Position numbers and translations under genes: made by a program. From assembly GCA_024364735.1 (NCBI GenBank), contig JAGFNQ010002310.1:69515-133514 (forward strand): DNA of 64,000 bases. Reading direction: 5' to 3'. Within the stretch, counting starts at the first letter, position 1, and each line of letters begins with the position of its first letter. This stretch comes from Boesenbergia rotunda (taxonomy: Eukaryota; Streptophyta; Magnoliopsida; Zingiberales; Zingiberaceae). The notes under the pieces were generated by a model, which worked only from the letters and a program-made list of their open reading frames with translations, was not told the origin of the DNA and searched no databases. Below are positions 48,127 to 58,262 of the stretch, one piece after another.

Positions 48127-49283
48127 TATTGGGGCAATCTATGGTCCGGAGTGACCATGTGTTTTGATGTTTGGGCAAAGAGTTTAAGTTAGGTTCACCC
48201 TTGTGTTTGATATGTGTATGTGAGTGTGCAGGTTTGCAGGATACACATGGACTTAGCTGGACGACTTCAAGTACGGTGAAGGATGACATAGAGGCAAGCC
48301 GTGGGCTTGTGTGCATCCGAGGGACCATGGGTATAGAAGGGATGATGAGCCGAGTGAAGCGGACTTCGAGGCGAATGTGAAGGATGACATGAAGGCAAGC
48401 CGAGGGCTTGTGTGCGGATTTGAGGGACAAGGGCCAAAGTCGAAGAGGGCTTGAAGGCAACAGATCGAGGCTGCTGGAGTAGGAACGATGAGCCGAGGGA
48501 CTCGGACTTCGAGGCATGCGTGAAGAATGACATGGAGGCAAGCCGAGGGCTTGTGTGCGCATCTGAGGGACGAGAGCCGAAGAGGAAGAGGGTGTGAAGG
48601 CAACAGATCGAGGCTGCTAGTGAAGAGTCAGCTGGGTCGTGAGGGTTCGAGTGCTGAGGGAAATGTACTCGGGAAATCCTAGGGTTCGAGTGCTGAGAGA
48701 TGTGTACTCGGGAAGGGAAATCTTAGATGTGGAAATGGGGCAGTCGACTGGAGTTTGGGTAGTCGACTGGTATATGCCACAGAAAGATCAGTCGACTTCT
48801 AATGGGGCAGTCGACTGATGGTGGCTGGAAATTTGAACGTTGGACTTGCAATGGTCAAATTTAGGTGGGACCAGTCGACTGGTAATGGACCAGTCGACTG
48901 GCAGCAGTTTTCTCAGCCTAGAGCACTATTTAAAGGGGCTCGGTTTTGGCTGAGGGTTCTTGACGAAATTGGCTTTGGTTAAAGGCCAATTAGTAGTCTA
49001 AGAGCTCAGGAGTGTTGTTCGGGTTGTGGCGAGGTTTCTCCACCCACAAGGAGCTACAGAGCTAGCTGGAGGTCTTCCGGGAGTCATCCACCGACGGATC
49101 GGGAACGCCCACCTTACAAACAACCGTGGAGTAGGAGCTTTATCTCCGAACCACGTAAAGGTTACGTGTTAGCGATTGTTTAGTTTTGTTATTATTATTT
49201 CCGCTTGCGCATGCTAACATTGTAGGAAAAGAAAATCGAGAAATTGCTATTCACCCCCTCTAGCACACGGTAAGATCCTAACA
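48127..49283 (+). repeat. 3' LTR of element C
   Basis: 1157 bp, starting TATTGGGGC (mutated TG) and ending GATCCTAACA. The internal 120-130 bp unit is present three times (about 48,285-48,600), two in copy A. Six palindromes at 48738-48905 and TATTTAA at 48927-48933. Confidence 0.85.
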
Positions 49284-49295
49284 AGCACTGTGGGG

Positions 49296-49905
49296 TAGTA
49301 GGGTTTTAGCAGCTCCTGGTCGGGCATCCGCATCACCCGGACCAGACCTATTCACCTTGAGCATCCACAGCACCGTGAGATAGTAGGGTTTTAGCAACTC
49401 CTGGTCGAGTATCCGTAGCACCTGGACCAAGCCTACTCACCTCGGGCATCCGCAGCATCGCGAGGTAGTAGGGTTTTAGCAACTTCTGGTCGGGCATCTG
49501 CAGCACCTGGACCAGGACTACTCACCTCGAACATCCGCAACACTGCGAGGTAGTAGGGTTTTAGCAACTCCTGGTCGGGCATCCGCAACACCTGGACTAG
49601 GCCTACTCACCTCGGGCATCCGTAGCACCGCGAGGTAGTAGAGTTTTAGCAGCTCCTGGTCGGGCATCCGCAACATCCGGACTATGCCTACTCACCTCGG
49701 GCATTCACAGCATTGTGAGGTAGCAGGGTTTTAGAAGCTCCTGGTCGGGCATTCGCAGCACCCGAACTAGGCCTACTCACCTCGGGCATCTATAACACCA
49801 TGAGGTAGTAGGGTTTTAGCAGCTCCTGGTCAGGCATCCGCAGCACCCGGACTAGGCCTACTCACCTCGTGCATCCACAACACCACGTGGTAGTAGGGTT
49901 TTAGC
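49296..49905. repeat. 85-bp minisatellite, seven full units plus a partial
   Basis: TAGTAGGGTTTTAGC starts at 49296, 49381, 49466, 49551, 49636, 49721, 49806 and 49891, exactly 85 bp apart each time. Every unit contains TCGGGCATCCGCAGCACC-like wording twice, so there is a sub-repeat. It lies directly downstream of the minus-strand Tat integrase, in what would be that element's 3' untranslated region. Confidence 0.95.
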
Positions 49906-52520
49906 CGAATGTACTAGCTCTTCATGATGAGAAGTCTCATTTATTTCGTGATTGACACTGCAAGGTAGCCGGAATACATAAACAAGTACATATTATATCG
50001 CACAAATCTCACCGGGGTGCGATAGGGTTGGAGATAGTTGGCATGCCATGACCTCTCCAGCTTCTTGCCCTTGTCATCTTGTAGATAGTAGCTACCTCCG
50101 GCTAGCTTTTTGATGACGGTGTAAGGTCCGCTCCATTGCGGCTCGAGTTTCCCTGGCTCACCTACGGGCTTGAGTCGTTTCCAGACTTTGTCCTCGACTT
50201 GAAAGGTTCAAGTGATTACTTGGTGATTGTAAGCATGCTGCATGCGCTGCCTGTCTGTTATAAGTCGGGTGGTCGCTTTATCCCAGACCTCTGACACAAG
50301 ATCTAGGTCAATCAGCCGCTCTAGATCATTTTCCTCCTTGTTGTAGTGCTGGCACCGAGTTGACTCTTCAACGACTTCCACCGGGATTACAGCCTCTACG
50401 CCATATACCAGGTTGAAAGGGCTCTATCCTATCCCTTCCCTGGGAGTCGTGCGGTAGGACCATAAAATGCTCGGGATCTCTTCTACCCAGCTACCTCTAA
50501 CGTGGTCCAGTTTTATCTTGAGCCTCCTGACGATTTCCTGGTTGACGACTTCGACTTGGTCATTGCCCTGGGGGTAGGCGACTGAAGTGAAGGCTTGTCG
50601 AATACCCAACCCCTCACACTATTCTTTGAGTTTGTATCCTGCAAACTACCTACCGTTATCCGACACCAACTTATGAGGGATCCCGTACCTGCAGACGATG
50701 TCTCTCCATAGGACCTTCATCACTGTAGCTTCCATGATGTTTGCAAGAGGCTTAGCTTCAACCCATTTTAATAAATAGTCCACCAGGACCAGTAAGAACT
50801 TCTATTGGGGCCCGATTGAAAAGGGTCCCATGATGTTCATTCCCCACTGATCAAATAGTCAAGACACGGTGGAGACTCACTGTGTCTCCGTCGAGTGGTG
50901 AGTGATATGCTGATGTCTTTGATAGGCCTCACATCCAGCTACAAACTTGAGGGCATCGGCCTGCAATGTCGGCCAAAAATATCCTGCCAAGATGATATTC
51001 CTAGCAAGGGATCTTCCTCCGATGTGGCTCCCACAAATACCTTCATGGACTTCTCGCATGATGTAGTCGGCTTCCTCTGGCCCGACACACTTGAGTAATG
51101 GATGGGCAAAGGCTCTCTTGTATAGTTGATCTCCGACTAGCATAAATCCAGAAGCTCGGCGACAGAATAGTCGGGCGCCTGAATCATCGACCAGCATGTT
51201 CCCACTGCGTAGAAACTCCACATAGGGCTGTCTCCAATCGATTAATGTAATGCCTTTGGCTTCTTCTTCGATCTATGCTATTGTTCCTCCCGCCGTACTG
51301 GTTCGTCCAACGTCCACGAGGTAATGGAGCTGGCTAACTTGGCTAGTTCATCTGCCTTGACATTGTCTGCTCGGGAGATTTTTTGAAGACTAACCTTTGT
51401 GAAAGAGGCTCTCAGCTGCTCATATATGGCTACATATCTTTGTAGACGCTCGCACTTTATTTTGAAGTCACCCCTTATTTGCTGGGCAACGAGCTGAGAG
51501 TTTGAATGCAGGACAACTTGAGCAGCTCCCACGTGCTTGGCTGCTTGTAACCCTGCTAGAATGGCTTCGTACTCGGCTTCATTGTTGGTGGCCTGGAAGT
51601 AGAGTCTGATAGAGAAATGCAACGTATTCCCCCGGGAGGAAACCATTAGCACTCCGACTCCACTATGCTTGCTATTGGACTACCTATTCACATAAATCTT
51701 CCATACTCTATCGGCTTCAGACCTCAGGATTGCTTCAAGCATGAAATCAGCGAGAGCTTAAGCTTTGATGGTAGTGCAAGGTTGGTTCTTAATCTCATAC
51801 TCACTCAGCTCTGTGGTCCATTTAATCAACCGACCTGAAGCTTCCGGATTGGTGAGGACTCGATCGAGCAGGCTGTTAATGAGAACCATGATAGGATATG
51901 CTAAAAAGTATGGCCTGAGCCTCTGGGCCATCAATACCAAAGCATAGACCAGCTTCTCCATGGTAGTATATCGTGTCTCTGCATCCTTTAGAAGGTGTCC
52001 GAAGAAGTAGACCGGATACTGCATAGTGCCTTCTTCTCGGATGAGCGCAGAGGCCACCGCTTGTTCCGCTGCGGATAGGTAGACGAACAATGCCTCCCCT
52101 TCCACTAGCTTGTAAAGGATGGGGAGCTTGGTAAGATAAGCCTTCAGATATGTAAAATCCTTCTCACACTGGTCATTCCAGTTGAACTTGACTGCCTTTC
52201 TCAAGATCTTGAAGAATGACAGAGTCCTGTCCGCAGATTTGGAGATGAACCTGAACAGGGCTATAATTCTGCCATTCAGCTGTTGTACCTACTTGAAGTT
52301 GTGAGAAGATGACATGTCCAGAATAGCCTTTACTTTTTTTGAATTAGCCTCAATCCCCCTCTCCGTCATCATATATCCTAAGAATCAGCCACTCTTCACC
52401 CCAAACAGACACTTAGCGGGGTTCAACTTTAGCTTGTTGACTCTCAGGGTGGCGAACGTCTCCTCCAAGTCAACTATCATGTCTTTTCCCTTATCGGTCT
52501 TGACCAGGATGTCATCCACA
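49906..52520 (-). pseudogene. Tat-lineage gypsy pol (RT end, RNase H, second RNase H, integrase), broken
   Basis: Reading from 52520 down: DDILVKTDKGK and LNPAKCLFGVKSG (RT after the catalytic Asp pair); RNase H 1 with FVYLSAAEQAVASALIREEG and RYTTMEKLVYALV (51758-52204); a second, archaeal-type RNase H with NNEAEYEAILAGLQAAKHVG and SNSQLVAQQIRGDF (51278-51652); integrase zinc-binding and core (50877-51221, then 50424-50609 with SVAYPQGNDQVEVVNQEIVR); GPY-type end KLEPQWSGPYTVIKKLAGG near 50,090. Dual RNase H is the hallmark of the Tat lineage (Ogre, Retand and relatives). Gag, protease and most of RT are absent, since a CACTA end begins exactly at 52521. Many stops. Confidence 0.85.
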
Positions 52521-53100
52521 CACTACAAGAAAAAATACTTTTAATGACACTGAAAAATGTCATCATATATTACTTATACTGACATTTTGATATAGTGACA
52601 TTAAGTTAAAATGTCTTCTATAGTGATGTCGTCTAAAGTCTTATCACCTATGACAATTCTTAATGTCACTATAAAATAGAAATAGTGACAACACTAATAG
52701 CATGAATAATTGTTATAGTGACAAAAAAGAGTGTCATTATAAGATTTGTAATGACATTTATACATGTTGTTTTATTATAGTAATGATGACAAATTTATAT
52801 GTCCTTTAAAATTATTTATCAAGACAATTATAAGTGTCTTAAATTTTATTTGTAGTCATAATAAAAAATGTCACTAATGATAGTTTATAAAGTTAATTTA
52901 AAATGCCTCGTTATATAATTTATAGTGACACATATAAATATTTGTTATATTAGTCTATAAGGGCATTTAAAATTATCTTTAATAGTTATTTATTATGACA
53001 TTTTGAAATGTATTCATATGAGTTTTATAATGATATTTTTATCTACATAATTTGGTGGTCTATTGTGACATAAAAAATATCATATATTAATAAATATCTC
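52521..53100 (+). mobile_element. CACTA (En/Spm) transposon end, truncated
   Basis: Begins CACTACAAGAAAAAATAC, the canonical CACTA terminal inverted repeat, inside the RT gene of the Tat element and preceded by ACA (possible 3-bp target duplication). The first 500 bp is AT-rich with many subterminal repeats of the type ATAGTGACA and its complement (52589-53075). I find no matching CTTGTAGTG end before the next element, so the other end is lost or replaced. The inner boundary is approximate. Confidence 0.8.
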
Positions 53101-53726
53101 ACCCATTTTCAATATTTTCATGATATAAATATTTATGCATATAACTAATTAACATAAACACAAATAAAAATTTTAAATTGAAATTAAAGTTCTAATCAAT
53201 AATTGCCAATTTTTTTACAATACAAGACTATCAAATTGGTCACCTCAAAAAATATCTATGCACTAATCACAATACAAATGTACCCAATGTATTTACTTTA
53301 AGAACTAGCAAAAAATTAAGTCTCTCCTAAAACAAAACATAACCAAACTTCCAAACTTTGCTACATCTTCAATCTTCAACCATCACATCTTCAACCATCA
53401 ATTTCCACAGGGGTTCATGCATATGGATCATAAGAAGGCTGATAGATACCTGATCCTTGGTAAGTCCAGCAAGATTTAGCTGCAAATTACCTTTTGCTTC
53501 ATTATAAAGTTATAAAGTGGACTCTGGAAAAGAACAAAAAGGACTAAAATGCAATAAAAATCAGAAAAAAAGAAACATCTACACTAATCAAGGAAAAGCA
53601 CTCTCACTAAGGATGAGAGTAGAACAATAATTAAGAAACAAACCTCGATATAGAATTGCTTAACCTTAGATGAACATGGATATTATAATAGTTTGATCTC
53701 TCCTCTCTTGGGATTGTAAATGATCC
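53101..53726. other. AT-rich stretch, probable interior of the truncated CACTA element
   Basis: No reading frame or known motif. It could be the untranslated end of a CACTA gene; that is a guess. Confidence 0.35.
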
Positions 53727-54290
53727 TGTCGCGAAGTGAGTATGACACCCTTACAGCTGAGTGGGTCTCCTGGAAGGGCGAGGTCGCTGAAGTGGCGTGA
53801 CGAGCTGGGATCGCTTCCAACCTGCGAGGCAGAGACCGTTAGAACCTGCCAGGAAAAGTCCCCGGCCAGGCACTCCGACGGTCAAGTCAGTACATGACAA
53901 TGGCGATGGAAGGCAATAGAACAGTATGAAAATTGCACTATCGCGCGTACCTGGGGAAATGCGGAGTGAGAGGTATATATAGTCAGGGAAGCTGACAGGT
54001 TTCGGCCCCGCCTGCCACCTGTGATCGCCTAGCGAGGATAGGGTAATACATGTCCAGCGATGGCAGGGTAAAGTAGCACATGCTGTATTAAGGAAAGGGG
54101 CACTGTCAACTTAAGGGTGGCGCCGTTGGACGCCGCTCGACCTGACACCAAAGTATGTGGTCGAGGTATGGGGGACCAGATGTGGCAGACGGATCAATAC
54201 CTCGGCGAGATATCTGCCACTTGGGACCAGAATGGCTCCAGTCCTGCGCCAACCTTGTACAACTTCTGGTAATCTGGTGTCAGGGAGTGG
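53727..54290 (-). repeat. Tat-like LTR segment, minus strand
   Basis: On the minus strand it reads a TATA-like GACTATATATACC (about 53,970-53,985), then CTGACTTGACCGTCGGAGTG (53,867-53,886). The latter differs at one position from the CTGACTTGAGCGTCGGAGTG of the LTR fragment at 1495-2390. It may be the 5' LTR of the Tat element whose pol lies at 49906-52520 on the same strand. Boundaries not determined. Confidence 0.5.
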
Positions 54291-54294
54291 TTAC

Positions 54295-54555
54295 GCCGAC
54301 TAGGGAACTGAGTAAGGAGGCCGGCTGAGGGCCTATGAGGGTACCGACTGGGGCATCGAGTAAGGAGGCCGGCTGAGGGCCTATGAGGGTGCCGACTGGG
54401 GCACCGAGTAAGGAGGCCGGCTGAGGGCCTATGAGGGTGTTGACTGGGGCACCGAGTAAGGAGGCTGGCTGAGGGCCTATGAGGGTGCCGACTGGGGCAC
54501 CGAGTAAGGAGGCTGACTGAGGGCCTATGAGGGTGTCGACTGGGGCACCGAGTAA
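54295..54555. repeat. 48-bp tandem repeat, five full units plus a partial
   Basis: Units start GCCGACTGGGGCACCGAG-like at 54295, 54343, 54391, 54439, 54487 and 54535 (partial). 48 bp is a multiple of three, so the minus strand is open through the array (16-residue unit GAPVGTLIGPQPASLL). That open frame is probably incidental. Confidence 0.92.
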
Positions 54556-55049
54556 CATCTCCTTCGGCTCAGGCTTATTCCAGGAGCGTGGGCCGCCACG
54601 CGTCAGTGGGAAGCCAAGCCTGGGTGGATCTTAAACCATTTGACTTAGGAGAGGACTATGTGGGTTGCGACGCGGAAACATCGGAGGCCTTAGCCCACTG
54701 GCCTCCTATCTAACAGGGTCGTTCAGCTCACTAACCACCTCCCTTCTAGCTGGGCGCCAGGCTACCAGGCCAGATCACACGTAAGCTGGCCCAGGATCAT
54801 AAGCATCTCCCTCAAGTCTAGTCAAAGGAGGCACGCAGTCCGACTGACTGGACCTCAACTCTGGTCCGAGCCTGGTGCGCCCCTCGGAAGGGCAGGCTGT
54901 CATCTTCTACGAATATTCTAAAGCACCCGTATTCTGTCATCTCGAGTATTGCTCGAGTCTGATCAGACGACCTCGGCTGGGTCGCACGCTTCTCCCAGTT
55001 GCTCATCGGACGACTGGTGCTTCTCGCCCACTTCCATAAATGAAACTTC

Positions 55050-56051
55050 TTGCCTTCTTGCTCTTCTTCATACGTTCGAAATTGCCCACCGTCCTCCACC
55101 GCTTTGAGTGCCACTAGGGTTGTGACGGTTACCTCGTCTCGACCTTTCTCCGACGACTCCTTTTCACCGGTTAGCTCCTTACATCTTCCTTCTCCAATGT
55201 CCTCCTCCTCTTCATCTCCACCTCCTTCTCAGCCTTGGTATTCCACTATGATAACCACTCTCACTGCCCATGACCTGGCCCAAATACAGTCGGACTTCTT
55301 AATCCCCGCCGACCATCACCTACTCCTGCCTGAGTCACATGAGCGCCCGAATTCTGCCCCCTTGGGCTATATTGCCTTGTCCCGAGATCATCTTCAGGCT
55401 GGCCTCCGTTTCCCCGTCCATTCTTTCATTGCCGCCGTCTGCGACTACTTCCAAATTCCTTTACCCCAGCTAGCCCCCAACGCCGTACGTTTGATGTGTG
55501 GCTCGGCCATTGTTTTCTCGCTTCTCCGGATTCCTCTACTACCGGAGAACTTCCATTATCTTTTTTACCCCAAACAGCAAGAAGTGGGTGATTTCTTCTT
55601 CCAGGCTAGGGCCAAAGCTTCCTTCTTCCTTAACCTACCTACTTCTAACAAAGGCTGGAAAGAACGGTACTTCTTCGTCGGACCTATCCCCGCTCCGGGC
55701 TGGCCCACTACTTGGGTCGAGGGGCTTCCCGTTTCCGAGACTCTCCCTCGACACTATCGCACTTCTGCTGCCTACTTGAATGTTACCGCCGAGCTGGAGG
55801 ACCGACATTTCCACGGCGAACTCCTATTAAAGGAGGGGATTCTTTCCACCTTCGGTCTTAGCCCGAGCCCCCCCCCCCTTCTGTGTCCGACGCTGGTAAG
55901 TCTCCCGATGTCTGTCAGGTATATCTCTCGATCATGCATGAACTTGTTTCGCTTTCACAGTTTCCCTGTTGCTATCCACGACTTTGAAGGGAGGTTTCAG
56001 GCTAGACAAGTCCGAGCTGCAGACTCGGATTATCTTTATGCTGACCGCTAG
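55050..56051 (+). CDS. Transposase_28 ('putative gypsy type transposon') domain protein, first exon
   Basis: Best preserved member in the window. After a Ser/Pro-rich N-terminus the domain runs through LSRDHLQAGLRFPVHSFIAA, VCDYFQIPLPQLAPNAVRLM, FHYLFYPKQQ, GWKERYFFV and LLKEGILSTFGLSP. Its function is unknown; such genes sit near gypsy-type elements in many plants. A likely donor G|GTAAGT lies at 55895-55900 and a likely acceptor TTTCACAG at 55953-55960. The real first exon therefore probably ends near 55895, and the last 50 residues of the frame are intron read-through. No TATA was firmly found (CCATAAATG near 55,034). Confidence 0.65.
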   Translation: MPSCSSSYVRNCPPSSTALSATRVVTVTSSRPFSDDSFSPVSSLHLPSPMSSSSSSPPPSQPWYSTMITTLTAHDLAQIQSDFLIPADHHLLLPESHERPNSAPLGYIALSRDHLQAGLRFPVHSFIAAVCDYFQIPLPQLAPNAVRLMCGSAIVFSLLRIPLLPENFHYLFYPKQQEVGDFFFQARAKASFFLNLPTSNKGWKERYFFVGPIPAPGWPTTWVEGLPVSETLPRHYRTSAAYLNVTAELEDRHFHGELLLKEGILSTFGLSPSPPPLLCPTLVSLPMSVRYISRSCMNLFRFHSFPVAIHDFEGRFQARQVRAADSDYLYADR

Positions 56052-57570
56052 AGGAGGTACCTTAGGAGAGGTCGTCCCGGCCTGCCTGACCCCGCCTATT
56101 CGGGGGTCGGTCCCTGCTGCTTCTGAGACCGCTCTGTCCGCAACTATCCCACCGCGCCTTCCTTCCTAATGCCGGTGAGCGTCCTCCCCAGCGGGGGGTT
56201 CATCCCTCCCTTCTTCCAGCAAACGTTTGGAGAAGAAGAAGAAGAAGAAAAAGAGAGCAGCTCCGGAGCCAGAAACCCGCTCTGCTGCTTTGGCCATTGT
56301 TCCCTACGTGGCCCCCGCTGTTGACTCCCCGACCGCCATTCCTGCTGAAGACTCCCCCGTTGGCCTACCCGCAATTGCCTCTGCGGTTGCCCCTGACCTC
56401 GTTGTTACGGCCAACCCTTCCGTCACCACATCGTCCGCCAATCCTTCTGCCACCCCGACACTTCCGACACCCTGATATCTGACCGATCAGGATCCCCATC
56501 TGCCGAGGGCCCGATCAAGGACCTGATGATGCACCTCTTGGTGCCCTCTCGGGCAGATCGTCACCTAAAGATGCCCCCAGGTGAGTTACCCAAGCACTAC
56601 CAGGATCTGTGCTTGTATAGGTCGGTAGCCGACCGCTATGCACAAGGGTTTGAAGAGTCCTATTTTCGGGGCTCTCGCAACAAAGCCGATGCCTTTTTCC
56701 TTAAGGCCACTCAGGTATGCATAGCCGATCCAGGCCTTCCACTGCTCCTTTCACTCCTGACTCCTAGGAACGGTGTTCCTTCCGCAGTTCTTGGGAGACT
56801 GCCAGGGCGTCTCTATGTCCCTCCTGGCTCAGAGCTCAGCACGGACTAAGGCCGAAAGGGAGGTGAAACGCCTGCAAACGCAGCTAGCGCACTCCCAATT
56901 AGTCGTCGACGAGCCCACCTTGAACCACTTACGAGAGGAGGTTCGGGCCCTGCAAGACCAACAGGCCCACGCGGGGGAACAACTCGAAGTGGCGCGCGGC
57001 CAAGTTGAGACGGCGCAACAAGCCACTTCCCAAGCAATCATCAGGCTCTCCACCCTGAAGCACGCCGAGCGGAAAGCGCGAGCCCTACATGCGGAAGCCC
57101 AGGCCGAGTCAGCCCAGGCGAAGTCTGACCTTCAGAGGGCGTCAATTGCCCTTGCCTCTCTCCAGGCCCTATCGGAGACCAGAGATGCTGACGCTCTGGC
57201 CCAGTCGCAAAGGATAACGAAGCTATCCATGGAGCTCTCCTTCAAAGATCAACTGTTGCACACTTAGCAAGAAGAGCTCGAGCGGTTGCAAAAAGAGAGG
57301 TCCGAGTGGGAGGCTACCAGATCGGGGTTGATAGAGCTTCGCTCTTACAAGGAGACCGAAGATTCCCGAAGGGAGAAGTACAGGCTTGAGTGCATCAACG
57401 CCCCCGCTCACACGGCTGAAATCGCCAAGCGATTCATGGATGTAATGGAGCCTCAAGGGTTGAACATCATCCGCCGGCTCAGGTTTGGTGGGTATCTGCT
57501 TCCCAATCTGCCTCCCACAGCGGTGAGTCTTGAGGACTTGTCCAGCGTGACCGATGTGCCATTCAAGTGA
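55961..57570 (+). pseudogene. Downstream exons of the same gene: Lys-rich linker and coiled coil
   Basis: 56227-56475 has a basic LEKKKKKKKRAAPEPE start and an Ala/Pro-rich stretch. 56526-56714 continues (PKHYQDLCLYRSVADRYAQG). An intron 56715-56787 (CAG|GTATGC...TTCCGCAG) joins in frame to LGDCQGVSMSLLAQSSARTK, and heptad-like coiled coil follows to 57570 with one in-frame stop (57265-57267). It ends LPPTAVSLEDLSSVTDVPFK. The layout equals that of the broken gene at 27.4-31.4 kb. The stop and uncertain joins mean I cannot show that a full product is made. Confidence 0.55.
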
Positions 57571-58190
57571 AGGTCAAGCCCTCTGCATTTCTTTGCCTTT
57601 CTTTCTTGTGTACTGGTGAGGGTGTCGGGTTTTTGGGTGATGCAATATTTTTACCTTGCCGATGGCCACCTTTTTATTCCCCCTCAAGCCCCTCAGGCTT
57701 ATTTCCTTCGCCATGCTGTTAGCGATCCCCGGGATCGTCAAACGGAGCGCTCGACTTGGGATGTTCCCTTGCCGCGTAAATCACTAAACCAGGGGACCAG
57801 TGGGGTCAGACCCACTAGTGAGAGTTTAGCCACTCGGCCAGGCCGACATTCGGGGAGTGTGGGTCTCCGCGCAACTAGACAGGCCCAAAGCCCAAGGATT
57901 GACGAGAGCTGGCCCGTTTATGAGATTCCTTCTGCGCCTGTCCCATCGGGGCGATTCGTATCCCGACCCTTGACATCTACTTTAATGAGTGATGGAACAG
58001 GGTTCGGGTGACGTGATGCGTCGGGCAGCGAAACGTCCGTCACCAGTTATGAGCGCCTCGGGCATTGAGCAGCCCTTGCATATTTACTCCAGCTTTACCA
58101 CCCCTTCACGCCTTCCCCTCGCGTGCTTGACCATCGGATCTTGCAGTTTACCAAGGCCCACTGCGGACGGCCATGATGACCTGCTATCCT
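57571..58190. other. 3' flank and possible promoter region
   Basis: Open on the plus strand in places (57616-58011) but I recognise nothing. It may be untranslated end plus the promoter of the next frame. Confidence 0.4.
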
Positions 58191-58191
58191 C

Positions 58192-58198
58192 TATATAA
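58192..58198 (+). promoter_or_regulatory. TATA box before the 58263 frame
   Basis: CTCTATATAAGCC, 65-70 bp before ATG 58263, resembling the TATA context at 27245. Confidence 0.5.
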
Positions 58199-58262
58199 GC
58201 CGTGTTTCACCGGGCCCTCTTTCAACCCATCATATCAGTGAGGCCCATATCCTTGCTAGCCC

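Larger units (their letters stand above)
45479..49283 (+). mobile_element. Gag-only element C, interior plus 3' LTR, in tandem with element B
   Basis: Uses the preceding LTR as its 5' LTR. The primer binding site and first part of gag are missing: the LTR end ...CTAACA runs straight into CCCACCTCC, which in copy B lies about 105 bp further in. AACA occurs at both edges in copy B, which suggests a microhomology deletion. Gag remnants 45479-47111, 3' untranslated region with one palindrome pair, polypurine tract about 48113-48126, 3' LTR 48127-49283. The LTR's first bases are TA instead of TG. Confidence 0.75.

Noticed and set aside
49296..49905. CRISPR-like array
   Set aside because: The units are 85 bp with no unique spacers between them; this is a minisatellite in a plant retroelement.
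54118..54129. TGGCGCCGTTGG as an Athila/Tat-type primer binding site
   Set aside because: It matches the first 12 bases of the tRNA-Asp type site, but no LTR end lies directly before it on the plus strand, and the neighbouring LTR evidence is on the minus strand.
54280..54558. Repeat protein encoded on the minus strand of the 48-bp array
   Set aside because: Openness follows from the period being a multiple of three. There is no start context or extension beyond the array.
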